Source: an uncultured Maribacter sp.
Lineage (GTDB): Bacteria; Bacteroidota; Bacteroidia; Flavobacteriales; Flavobacteriaceae
Assembly: GCF_947500985.1 (NCBI RefSeq)
Contig: NZ_CANMTX010000001.1
Location: forward strand, 434,001-498,000
Reading direction: 5' to 3'
DNA length: 64,000 bases
The notes below the pieces were generated by a model that worked only from the letters and a program-made list of their open reading frames with translations, was not told the DNA's origin and searched no databases. The translations under genes and the position numbers were made by a program. Shown here in pieces: positions 1 to 8,323 of the stretch (position 1 is its first letter; every line of letters starts with the position of its first letter).

Positions 1-369
1 ATTTTTAATATGAACATCAAATAATTCTAAACTTTGACCTAAGGATAATGCTCTGAAAATACAGCTTTCTTTTCCTCCGTCGTAAGAAGTTCGGATTTGA
101 TCCAGTCCGTTAATTAATCGCTCTATAGGCGTTTTATTTTCATTCATTAATGCTTTCACAATATGTTCTTCTACCCATTCGTCTATATCTTTTAGAACTG
201 CGGTAGCCATTTCTTCTTTTCCCTTTGGAAAGCGATGGTAAAGACTTGCTTTTTTTAAGCCCGTACTTTCCGCTAAGTCTGCAAGACTAGCACCATCGTA
301 ACCTTTAGAACGAAAAGTTTTTACTAGGCTCATCATGATATCTTTATCCTGTACTTTTTGTGGTCTCAT
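1..369 (-). CDS. TetR/AcrR family transcriptional regulator (C-terminus cut by window edge)
   Basis: Translating the minus strand from the ATG at 367-369 gives MRPQKVQDKDIMMSLVKTF and continues open to the window edge, so 123 residues are visible and the ligand-binding C-terminus is missing. Residues about 8-55 form a typical TetR helix-turn-helix, with GYDGASLADLAESTGLKKAS followed by LYHRFPKGKEEM, the family's recognition-helix signature. Members repress a neighbouring gene or operon and are released by a small ligand; the ligand here is unknown. The start is supported by a TAnnTTTG promoter element ending only five bases upstream and by an inverted repeat just beyond it, which suggests a near-leaderless transcript and autoregulation. 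The family call is secure; the regulated function is not visible. Confidence 0.9.
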   Translation of the reverse strand, partial: MRPQKVQDKDIMMSLVKTFRSKGYDGASLADLAESTGLKKASLYHRFPKGKEEMATAVLKDIDEWVEEHIVKALMNENKTPIERLINGLDQIRTSYDGGKESCIFRALSLGQSLELFDVHIKN

Positions 370-373
370 GCTG

Positions 374-381
374 CAAAGGTA
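374..381 (-). promoter_or_regulatory. TAnnTTTG -7 promoter element of the TetR gene
   Basis: The minus strand reads TACCTTTG, an exact match to the Bacteroidota -7 consensus TAnnTTTG. It ends five bases before the start codon, so the 5' leader would be only a few bases or absent. No clear -33 TTTG is seen; that region is occupied by the inverted repeat at 394-416. Confidence 0.6.
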
Positions 382-393
382 ATATAAATTATT

Positions 394-416
394 AATTACC
401 GAACGATTGGTAAATT
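394..416. promoter_or_regulatory. Putative TetR operator (inverted repeat)
   Basis: AATTACC and GGTAAATT flank an 8-base centre; the core ACCGA-ACGA-TTGGT is an imperfect dyad of the ACCG/CGGT type that I associate with TetR regulators. It lies immediately upstream of the -7 element of the tetR-like gene, where a bound repressor would block RNA polymerase. Autorepression is inferred from position. Confidence 0.5.
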
Positions 417-504
417 ATGAGATAAAAATTTTTTATAGGAATCAATCATTAAGTGCTCGTTATTCTACATGCAACAAATATAAATCCAACTACTAGGTTT
501 CTAT

Positions 505-965
505 GTTAGCTTTGTGGATTTGAAATTTTTTAAATTTATTTTTCTTAGCGCGAATATTTAATCTACGTAATTAAACACGTTGATGACCTGCTGTAAAATT
601 TTGATTAATTCTGAGCGGTTCAGTGATATTTTACATGGTATCATTATAATTAATTGGATTAAACTTTGTTACAAGCTTCCCGCAAATTAGCTTTTACATA
701 ATTACTCTGTTATAATCCTCTTACAGGGCTTATAAAGTAACTATATAAAATAGCGCGAAAATACGCTATTCGTTAATCTGCAATCTGCTATAAATGTTCT
801 ATAATGTTCCGCGTTATGTAACTTTGCTTTGGTAAAAGCGAAGTTATTTTTTCTAATCTTCTTTTATTTTTTTCTTCTAAAAACTTTCTTCTCAAAAGGT
901 AATGGAACACTTATTATACGAGCCGACCGTAGGAGGGGAGTATAATGTGTTTGGAATGGTATTAA
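505..965. repeat. Long intergenic repeat, copy R1 (blocks B and C, degenerate)
   Basis: The 840-base gap 370-1209 holds no convincing gene. About 508-640 aligns with R2 (5048-5180) and R3 (11786-11918): shared landmarks are ATTTGAAATTTT, CGAATATT, ACGTAA, GATGACC and GATATTTTACAT. About 795-962 aligns with R2 5232-5404, including an identical 26-base hairpin (820-845 here, 5262-5287 in R2) whose 11-bp stem pairs fully if one G-U is allowed. A further hairpin at 749-770 has arms AATAGCG/CGCTATT. R1 lacks block A found in R2 and R3 and looks the most decayed copy. The remainder, 966-1209, is the leader of the next gene with no clear signal. Confidence 0.75.
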
Positions 966-1209
966 ACTTCAAATATTATTGAACCACGAAATACCCTAAT
1001 GAGTTACTTTTAAATTTTTTCTATGCACTGGTAGTACAGCCAGCACCGCAAAATCAGAAACGTGTTTAGATGTAATGTGTAATACATCCAAATATTCTAA
1101 CTCTTAGTCGTATTTAAAACTCAAGTTTTGTGTAAGCCAAGCTGATTAAATAGTTTTACATAAATTACCTTATTCCGGGAGAAATTTACAGCTTTAAAAC
1201 CAAGAAAAG

Positions 1210-4200
1210 ATGCCAAAAAACTACCCTAAATTTAAAAAATCACTTTTAATTTCAACACTTTTCTTACTTACTATTGCAGCATCACCATTATTCTATCAAC
1301 CCGGACTTACGAGTGTAGCTCCTGTAACCCCCTATTTGAATTATGCATTTCCAAGTCAGTTATCTTCAAATTTGGAATGGACAACCCATGATGTTACTGG
1401 AATAAGAGGAATAATATCTGCACGTAGAGTACCGAACACTAATAACATAGCTTTCGTTAGAACCAACGGGAATATTAATTTTTATGATTTTGATGCCAAT
1501 ACACTTTCCGATAAGGTATGGAACATTGCACCTGATGGCGGGTTTACTTCCTCCAGTAGTCGTATTGGACTTAAAGGTTTAGCCTTTCATCCTGAATTTG
1601 GAAATCCTAATTCTCCTAATCGAAATTTTGTATACATCAGTTCTGTTACCAATGAGCATACCCGGAAAGTAAGCAGGTATTCGGTAAATGAAGCAACTGA
1701 TCTTCTGGAAAGAGATTCTGAGCTTAAAATGATTGAACTTTTGGGACCGGGAATTTCTTACCATTCTGTAGGTGAACTTGGTTTTGGCGGTGATGGTTTT
1801 CTTTATATACCATTTGGTGACGGTAGTGGAGGAGGTAGTGACGATGTTGTTCCAATGATTGAAAATTACGTACAGAATCTAGAAGGTAATCTGGTTGGTG
1901 GAGTTATGCGTATAGACGTAAACCAAGACCCGGAAAAAAGTCATCAACCAGTAAAAAAATTACCTCAAACCTTTGAAGGCGAAATATCAGGAAATGGTTA
2001 TTACATACCCAATGACAACCCTTGGGTTTCACCAGAAGGGGTAAATATGGAAGAGTACTTTACCATTGGTCAAAGAAATCCATGGAAATTGGCAGTAGAC
2101 CCATTAACAGGAGAAGTTTGGATAAGTGAGGTCGGTCCATGGAGTGGGGAAGAAGTAAACCTTTTACAAAATGGTCATAATTACGGTTGGCCCTACAGAG
2201 TAGGTTCAACCGGCGAAGTAGTATGGGATCGTAGAGAACCTACAGAACCTATGCCTAATCCATTTATTGGCATCCTAACAGAACCGATATTTAGCCCAGA
2301 AAGAAATCAAGCTTCAAATTCATATTTAGGATCTGTTTATCGAGGAACCAAATGGCCTGAGTATTATGGCAAAGTTATGTTTGCTGATATTTCTAAGAAA
2401 AATGCGTGGATGGTTGGTTACAACAAAGAAACAGGCGAAACTGCTGTAGACAATTTACCAAATGTACCGGCTGCTTACACCCTTTTTGAAAGTCCGTTAG
2501 GCGATATCATGGGTATTACTACAGCAGGCAACATTTTTGTATTGGAACGTAGTGATTTAAATATTGAAGAATTTCCGCAATTACTTTCTCAAGTTGGTGC
2601 TTTTAGTTCACTTACGCCATTGACCGCTAACGAAACGCTAATTCCCTATACAGTTAATACCCCATTATGGTCAGACCGTGCAGCTAAAGAACGTTGGATT
2701 GTTTTACCAAACGATGGCGAATTCGATAGCGTTGAAGAACAAATCTCTTTTGAATCAGAAAATCCTTGGCAATTTCCTGAGGGTACCGTGTTTATAAAAC
2801 ATTTTAAACTTGCGTTAGATGAAAATAACCCATCCGAAACTAGACCTTTAGAAACGAGATTTATGATTATCGGAGAAGCAGGTAGCACTTATGGTGTAAC
2901 CTATAAGTGGCTACCAGATGGTAGTGATGCTGAACTTTTATTTAATGGTGACCAAGAAGACTTTCAAATTTCTGCTATCAATGGCACAAATTATGTGCAA
3001 ACCTGGCATTATCCAAGCTCTAGCGAATGTGTCAATTGTCATAATGCTAACGCAGGGCAAAGTTTAGGTATCAATACGCAACAGTTGAATGGAAATTATA
3101 CCTACCCGAACACGGGCATTACGGATAATCAATTAAACACATTAAAGCATTTGAACATTTTTAGTACAGCTTTGAGTGATTCGGAAGACTATATAAAAAA
3201 TGTACCCTTAAATGATCCATTGGCATCAGATGAGTTAAAGGTACGTTCCTATTTGGATGCCAATTGCGCTTACTGTCATATGCCAGGTGGCGTAGATGCT
3301 GGGTTCGATGCAAGAATTACGACACCGCTGGAAGCGCAGGGCCTTATTGATCAAATGGTCGCTAGTGCAGGTTCGCATAGCGAAAAAATTATTGTTCCAG
3401 GAGATTACCTTAAATCAGAACTATACCTCAGAGATAATAGTGTAGGGCCCGATGCGATGCCGCCTTTGGCAAAAACGATGGTAGATGAGGAATATATCAA
3501 GGTACTAATGTCGTGGGTTTATGGCTTGGCCGAAGAACCGGTTATCGGGGAAATCGGTACCGTCAACATTAATCATGAATATAGTACCGTGGTGCTTAAT
3601 AATGAGTATACGAACCCAGTTATAATTGCAGGAGGAGCTTCTTACAATGGGGCACATCAACTAGCAGTTAGGGTAAACGATGTAACACGAACGAGTTTTG
3701 ATATTCGGTTAGATGAATGGTCTTGTTTAGATGAGTGGCACATTACGGAAACAGTACCTTATTTAGTAGTAGAAGCAGGCAGTTACCGTCTAAAAAATGG
3801 TAAAATGCTACAAGCTGGCAACATAGAATCCGATGCTGGTTATGAGGTTTTTACAGAAATAAATTTCCCATATACCTTTGATGAAAAACCAGTTTCCTTT
3901 GCGCAAGTGGTAACAGAAAGAGAAAACGAAACTGTTGCCATGCGTATGAATGCAAATACATTAAGCACTTCAACGATGCAAGTACTTGTAGACGAAAAAG
4001 ATAAGGACAGGTCAGGCCATATATCAGAACGCATCAGTTGGGTGGCGATTGAACCAGGTGCTTTTTCAGAGCAACAAAAGTTTGAGGTATCAACAACGCT
4101 TCCGCAATTCAATGAGGTATGGAGAACTTTAGATTTCGCACAAGATTATTCGAACAACGAACCTATTTTCATTTCAAATATCGAATCATATTATGGACCC

Positions 4201-4674
4201 GATGCTGCTGCTGCCCGTTATAAAAATCTAAGTGTTGCTAGCGTTCAAATTTTAGTCGAAGAAGAAAAATGTGGTGATACAGAGCTTAGCCATACGAATG
4301 CAGAAGCAATTAATTACATGGTATTCGAAGAAGCTGGTAATCTTTTTGGTGAAGAAATGGACTACCAGCCCTTAATAGCAAATAGTTTAAACATTCTTTC
4401 CGAAAGTATACCCTCAAACGGGGTAACATTATTTCCAAACCCTGTAATAAGTGGCCTACCAGTTATTCTTCAATTTTCTGCAGAACAAGAAGGTGCTGCA
4501 GAAATAAGAGTGGTACGTATTGATGGTCAATTAGTCCGACATGTATCCATTCTAATGGAGAAAGGAGAAAACAACTACGAAATTGATACGAATAGTTTAT
4601 CTAGTGGTATATATGTTGTTGGGTTTTACAGTTTCAACCAAGCTGCACAATATAAGACGTTGTTAGTTCAATAG
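1210..4674 (+). CDS. Secreted PQQ-type sugar dehydrogenase / cytochrome c multidomain protein with T9SS tail
   Basis: This 1154-residue exoprotein begins with a signal peptide (residues about 1-30, KKSLLISTLFLLTIA). Residues about 60-450 resemble the glucose/sorbosone dehydrogenase beta-propeller, with LKGLAFHPEF (121-130), a Gly-rich GDGSGGGSDD loop, GQRNPW near 287 and NGHNYGWPY near 321. Two c-type haem motifs follow, CVNCH at 607-611 and CAYCH at 686-690. Two similar beta-rich, H-type-lectin-like segments follow at about 790-1030. The last 80 residues (from LFPNPV near 1074) are a type IX secretion sorting domain. A periplasmic or cell-surface oxidase of sugar-like alcohols passing electrons to haem is the likely role; substrate is unknown. 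It stands alone between repeats R1 and R2. Confidence 0.85.
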   Translation: MPKNYPKFKKSLLISTLFLLTIAASPLFYQPGLTSVAPVTPYLNYAFPSQLSSNLEWTTHDVTGIRGIISARRVPNTNNIAFVRTNGNINFYDFDANTLSDKVWNIAPDGGFTSSSSRIGLKGLAFHPEFGNPNSPNRNFVYISSVTNEHTRKVSRYSVNEATDLLERDSELKMIELLGPGISYHSVGELGFGGDGFLYIPFGDGSGGGSDDVVPMIENYVQNLEGNLVGGVMRIDVNQDPEKSHQPVKKLPQTFEGEISGNGYYIPNDNPWVSPEGVNMEEYFTIGQRNPWKLAVDPLTGEVWISEVGPWSGEEVNLLQNGHNYGWPYRVGSTGEVVWDRREPTEPMPNPFIGILTEPIFSPERNQASNSYLGSVYRGTKWPEYYGKVMFADISKKNAWMVGYNKETGETAVDNLPNVPAAYTLFESPLGDIMGITTAGNIFVLERSDLNIEEFPQLLSQVGAFSSLTPLTANETLIPYTVNTPLWSDRAAKERWIVLPNDGEFDSVEEQISFESENPWQFPEGTVFIKHFKLALDENNPSETRPLETRFMIIGEAGSTYGVTYKWLPDGSDAELLFNGDQEDFQISAINGTNYVQTWHYPSSSECVNCHNANAGQSLGINTQQLNGNYTYPNTGITDNQLNTLKHLNIFSTALSDSEDYIKNVPLNDPLASDELKVRSYLDANCAYCHMPGGVDAGFDARITTPLEAQGLIDQMVASAGSHSEKIIVPGDYLKSELYLRDNSVGPDAMPPLAKTMVDEEYIKVLMSWVYGLAEEPVIGEIGTVNINHEYSTVVLNNEYTNPVIIAGGASYNGAHQLAVRVNDVTRTSFDIRLDEWSCLDEWHITETVPYLVVEAGSYRLKNGKMLQAGNIESDAGYEVFTEINFPYTFDEKPVSFAQVVTERENETVAMRMNANTLSTSTMQVLVDEKDKDRSGHISERISWVAIEPGAFSEQQKFEVSTTLPQFNEVWRTLDFAQDYSNNEPIFISNIESYYGPDAAAARYKNLSVASVQILVEEEKCGDTELSHTNAEAINYMVFEEAGNLFGEEMDYQPLIANSLNILSESIPSNGVTLFPNPVISGLPVILQFSAEQEGAAEIRVVRIDGQLVRHVSILMEKGENNYEIDTNSLSSGIYVVGFYSFNQAAQYKTLLVQ

Positions 4675-4699
4675 AATACATACTTTGTATACAATTTTA

Positions 4700-5405
4700 A
4701 ACATGACGATAGGTTAGCAAGGGCTAATAAATTATCTCACGAGATTTTTAAATTGATTAAGTATCAATTTAAAAGCTACGAGTTGATGCGGCTGCGATAA
4801 TTTTTAGCTGTTGCGGCAAGCTGCTGAGAATGCTGTGAAAAATTTACTCGCAGACAGTTTCTCATAAATCGCAAATTTCAAAAGAATCTAAAAGTTTTGC
4901 TTTTTTTGGCGTTGGCAAGCGGCTGGAAATTGTATTTAAATTTAAAATGCGTTTTTCAGCATTTTAGAATTTAAAAAGCAATCGAGCGTTTGCTAGCGGC
5001 AATTTGACATAATGACAAATTATAGTTACAGCTAAAAGGTTTGTTGCCTGGGTTCTGAGAATTTGAAATTTTCTAAAAAGTTTTTTCTGTGTGCGAATAT
5101 TGAAGCCACGTAAATTTAAAAGGCTGATGACCCTGTTGGTAATTCTCCTAAAAGCTACAAATACGAGGGATATTTTACATAATAGAATTATAGCTTACAG
5201 CTAAGGTGTTGAATCAAAACTACTTATATATCAATCTGTTCTATAATGTCTTGCGTTATGAAACTTTGCTTTGGTAAAAGCGAAGTTATTTACTCCAATC
5301 TTCTTTTATTTTTTTCTTTCTAAAAACTTCTTGAAAATGTAATGGAATACTCTTTGCCCAAGCGACGATAGGAGCGAAGTGGGAATGTGTATGGAATGGG
5401 ATTAT
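4700..5405. repeat. Long intergenic repeat, copy R2 (blocks A, B and C)
   Basis: The 727-base gap after the exoprotein gene is almost entirely repeat. Block A (about 4798-5040, from GCTGTTGCGGCAAGCTGC to AAATTATAG) is nearly identical to R3 11528-11770. Block B (5048-5180) matches R3 and R1. Block C (5232-5404) matches R1 and ends exactly at the stop codon of the next gene. Inside the copy, the string ATAATnnnAATTATAGnTACAGCTA-like recurs at about 5008 and 5171, 163 bases apart, so the unit has internal duplication. No reading frame of note is present. Confidence 0.85.
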
Positions 5406-6397
5406 AAATCTAAAAGTTCATTAATTTGTACATCTGCTGTTTTATTATTAGCATCGGAAGGTAAGCTATTTTCTTTTTTTTCTATTAAAAAAGTATTTTC
5501 ATCATCTACATTTCCTAACACTAAATTTGCAAGAGAATATTTATATGAAGAAACTTTAGAAGGTGACTTTTCTCCTCCAAAATTCAACACTATTTGTATT
5601 TCATTATTTCGCTGAATCAATTGTTCTGAAGGAATTATTAAGTCAAACTCGGACATACTAGGCCTACCATTGCTCAATATTTTTAAACCTGGACTATGAT
5701 AATCTCCAGCATATTGATTATTATTTACAACAATGACACCTGGAGATGCTACAATTCTAATGAAGACATTTAAGTCATTATTAAACGGGGATGTATTAAA
5801 AACAACCTTTCTAAATCTTAAAGAAATATTATGTCCATCTGTTTCTATATTCTTCAATCTTAAGTGTCCTTTAACGATTGGGAAATCAACACTTTTCATC
5901 ATTGCACTTATTAGATAATGTGGAGCAACTTTAGTTTGCCCGTCCAAACGGATGTAATATTTGTCTTTAAATTGGTGTGGTTTGAAATCACTTTTTTCTA
6001 CTTCAATCACAAATATTGAATCATTGTTAGCATCATTAAGTTGTTGAACTCTTATACCTATAGCAAGTGGGATAATTAATCCAGTAACTTTGTTAATAAA
6101 TCTATCTCTATCTAAAGCTGTTGTAAATGGTGTTAAAGCTCCTTCAGCTGTGGTATTTCCTTGAGCATTTCTTTCTTCGACTGGTGCTCCCCAAATAATA
6201 ATTCCACCTTCAGAATTTAACAACCCACAAATAGCTTTAAATACTGAATTCTCTTTTTCTGCTGGATTACCTTGAGCAGGATATGATTTGAATTCTAGAT
6301 TTAATGTTTCTTCCTTTTCCGTGTTAAAGAATTGAATTAAATCATTATAATCTAAATCATATAAATCTTTTCCAAACTGTATCTGTGAGTATTTCAT
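5402..6397 (-). CDS. Schlafen/AlbA_2-type putative DNA-binding protein
   Basis: The N-terminal half of this 331-residue protein carries the AlbA_2 (divergent AAA_4, Schlafen-like) signature: LNLEFKSY at about 33-40, AICGLLNSEGGIIIWG at about 57-72, and KYYIRLDGQTKVAPHYLI at about 146-163. Such domains occur in Schlafen-related proteins, putative nucleic-acid-binding regulators and several phage-defence proteins. The C-terminal half (about 175-331) is beta-rich and unrecognised. It lies 39 bases downstream of the 416-residue gene and probably shares its transcript. The stop codon abuts block C of repeat R2. Whether it cuts RNA, binds DNA or binds nucleotide cannot be told from sequence. Confidence 0.7.
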   Translation of the reverse strand: MKYSQIQFGKDLYDLDYNDLIQFFNTEKEETLNLEFKSYPAQGNPAEKENSVFKAICGLLNSEGGIIIWGAPVEERNAQGNTTAEGALTPFTTALDRDRFINKVTGLIIPLAIGIRVQQLNDANNDSIFVIEVEKSDFKPHQFKDKYYIRLDGQTKVAPHYLISAMMKSVDFPIVKGHLRLKNIETDGHNISLRFRKVVFNTSPFNNDLNVFIRIVASPGVIVVNNNQYAGDYHSPGLKILSNGRPSMSEFDLIIPSEQLIQRNNEIQIVLNFGGEKSPSKVSSYKYSLANLVLGNVDDENTFLIEKKENSLPSDANNKTADVQINELLDL

Positions 6398-6436
6398 AAT
6401 TCTATTTAAAAGTATTTTTTTAAAGACTAAAGTATA

Positions 6437-7687
6437 TTACTTATCTCTGTAGTTACCATAAAGTATGATATCAGAAATAATATATCTCAATTTATCTTTT
6501 AAATCATAATCTATATGTAATTCTTCTGCTTTATTGCACATTCCTAAAAGTTTTTTAAAGTTACTAACCTCATTATCTATTTTTCGTTTGAAGATATCAG
6601 AAAGCTTAGTAATTGACTTAAAACTACTTCTAGGAGACTGAATTTTAGCAAGAATTTTCATTCTTAACTCATCTGGAGTTTTAATAGTCTTAACATCTTT
6701 TAACTCATCAATAAAACTATCTGTTGTATTAAATATCGTATCCAAAGTTTGTAATGAAACAAAAACATTTTCTGGCTTTGTATTATGATTTATTACCAAT
6801 GAACTATTTTCAATTATTGAATCTTTTTTAGGTATTAAATAGAAACCAGTTGAATCTTTTTGCATAACATTGATAACATTTACAAAATTCAAAGAACCTG
6901 TACCTAAATCATTTGTAGTGATTTTAACCGCTGTTGATACCTGACCAAAATTACCTGCGTCTTTAGTATGTTTTTCTGATACAATTATCTCTAGTTTGGA
7001 TTCACTAATCGCTGCACTTTTTATTTCATACTCAACTCCTGGATTAGCTTTCATATTTTTATGTAAACTTAACATGCTTACTACAAAAGTAAAATCAATT
7101 CCATATTCATAATAACGCGTTGAAGTTATGCCCCGGAGATATGTAATATTTTCATTATCAACTAAGCGATAACTTCTTTCTTTGTTATATCCATCACTCT
7201 TTAAAGCCTTTTCTTTAAAGTATTGAACATTATAGTTGGCAAGTGAAGCTTGCCCAGTTTTGAATAGACTGTTCGCATATTTTGTCATCGAATACTCATC
7301 TAAAAAGGTGTTTTTAGAATCATATAACGAAACGGCTTTTAAATTTTCTTTAACTTCGTCAATATCAACATACTCCTCAAAATCGAAAATAATATTAGTA
7401 TCGCTACTACCTGAAATTGCTTCCTCATATACATTAATATCTTTCGTCTCTGCTATTATTTTATATCGGTGATACTTTGTTGTAAAATAGTTGATTCTAC
7501 TATAAATTGAATCAATAAAATCGATAGCGATGTACTCGTTTTTTATACTATCAATATCAAATGTTTTATAAATATCTTCTTTATAAGGGTGATTCTCAAT
7601 AAGAGAACATAGCTTATCAATTTTAATTTTACCTGAGCTATTATCTGCATCTAGGTGTAATTGTTTTTGGGTAAATTTCACTTCCAT
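6437..7687 (-). CDS. Hypothetical protein, 416 residues
   Basis: I do not recognise this protein. It has no signal peptide or membrane span, and the sequence is rich in Lys, Asp and Ile. Charged, probably helical stretches lie near the C-terminus (about 330-416: DIFKRKIDNEVSNFKKLLG, then DLKDKLRYIISDIILYG). The middle (about 200-320) alternates hydrophobic and polar residues as a beta-sheet domain would. It is followed by the AlbA_2-type gene on the same strand after 39 bases and is preceded by two very small genes, so all four could form one minus-strand transcript of the accessory module. Function unknown. Confidence 0.75.
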   Translation of the reverse strand: MEVKFTQKQLHLDADNSSGKIKIDKLCSLIENHPYKEDIYKTFDIDSIKNEYIAIDFIDSIYSRINYFTTKYHRYKIIAETKDINVYEEAISGSSDTNIIFDFEEYVDIDEVKENLKAVSLYDSKNTFLDEYSMTKYANSLFKTGQASLANYNVQYFKEKALKSDGYNKERSYRLVDNENITYLRGITSTRYYEYGIDFTFVVSMLSLHKNMKANPGVEYEIKSAAISESKLEIIVSEKHTKDAGNFGQVSTAVKITTNDLGTGSLNFVNVINVMQKDSTGFYLIPKKDSIIENSSLVINHNTKPENVFVSLQTLDTIFNTTDSFIDELKDVKTIKTPDELRMKILAKIQSPRSSFKSITKLSDIFKRKIDNEVSNFKKLLGMCNKAEELHIDYDLKDKLRYIISDIILYGNYRDK

Positions 7688-7737
7688 ATTTTTTCTTTTA
7701 AAAGCAGTTTAAAGTCTTGCTAAGGACATTTAAATAA

Positions 7738-7887
7738 TTATGATTTTAATAATGTTGACAATGCAAATAAGGCAAAAGCAACAGTCACTACTGTTCCTAT
7801 TATTTTTGCCTGTTCGCCTTTAGCTGTAAAACACAAATCTTGCTCACAAATACTAATCTCATCTTTTGAAAGTTTGTTTAAATACAT
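7738..7887 (-). CDS. Small single-span membrane protein, 49 residues
   Basis: The reading frame starts at the ATG at 7885-7887 and gives MYLNKLSKDEISICEQDLCF with a C-terminal hydrophobic segment (about 29-47, IIGTVVTVAFALFALSTLL) that would span the membrane once. Two Cys lie in the soluble N-terminus (positions 14 and 19). It sits between the 57-residue gene and the 416-residue gene, on the same strand. Such mini-proteins near defence or toxin genes may be membrane anchors, toxins or sensors; nothing here decides between these. It is supported by its clean hydrophobic pattern and genomic slot, not by homology. Confidence 0.5.
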   Translation of the reverse strand: MYLNKLSKDEISICEQDLCFTAKGEQAKIIGTVVTVAFALFALSTLLKS

Positions 7888-7946
7888 AATTTCATAAATT
7901 TAAAATTCTAGAAATTCCCTCACATAAAGCCCGAGGAACTATAGGC

Positions 7947-8120
7947 TTACTTTTCTTTTCTAACTCCTTTAAACTTACCGCCTGTAGTTTTTACATCCAT
8001 AAATTTTCCAGTTTCTGCATCTCGTTTTACAAACAGATTTGTTTTCGTGTTTAATACTTGCGAGCGTCCTTTTACAGCTCCTTTTCTTGCGTTGTCACCA
8101 ACAGGGTCATTTTTTGCCAT
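7947..8120 (-). CDS. Small basic conserved-type protein, 57 residues
   Basis: Starting at the ATG at 8118-8120, the product begins MAKNDPVGDNARKGAVKGRS and ends GGKFKGVRKEK. It is Lys/Arg/Gly-rich with an internal TKTNLFVKRDAETGKFMDVK pattern. I recall very similar short basic proteins in many genomes annotated only as hypothetical, which supports it being real. It is the first gene of the minus-strand arm and divergent from the sigma-factor-like operon. A nucleic-acid-binding role is possible from its charge; that is inference. Confidence 0.6.
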   Translation of the reverse strand: MAKNDPVGDNARKGAVKGRSQVLNTKTNLFVKRDAETGKFMDVKTTGGKFKGVRKEK

Positions 8121-8323
8121 TTGTTAATATTTGTAAGATTAATATTGAATGAATATGAGTTTATACTCATGCATTTTTGTAAATTACCATCTGATTAAGT
8201 TGAAATTTATTTCATGAGTAAAACACTATATTATTGTGTTACAATCATATATGCTCATAGTTTATATTTTTTTGCCATCTGAATGGATTTTTTATTATTA
8301 TAATGAGCATACCCTATTGAAAT
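8121..8323. promoter_or_regulatory. Divergent promoter region with repeated ATGAG boxes
   Basis: Between the two arms of the accessory module the motif ATGAG[T/C] recurs five times. It forms a dyad ATGAGT-TTAT-ACTCAT at 8155-8170, appears singly as ATGAGTA at 8214-8220, and forms a 9-bp inverted pair TATGCTCAT (8250-8258) and ATGAGCATA (8303-8311). A weaker dyad AACAC/GTGTT lies at 8222-8240. The last box is 12 bases before the sigma-like start codon. The layout suggests a dimeric regulator binding several sites to control both directions. Confidence 0.5.

Noticed and set aside
5379-5615. Plus-strand frame opposite the AlbA_2-type gene
   Set aside because: It begins inside repeat R2 and lies antisense to the end of a clear coding gene; its composition is explained by the other strand.
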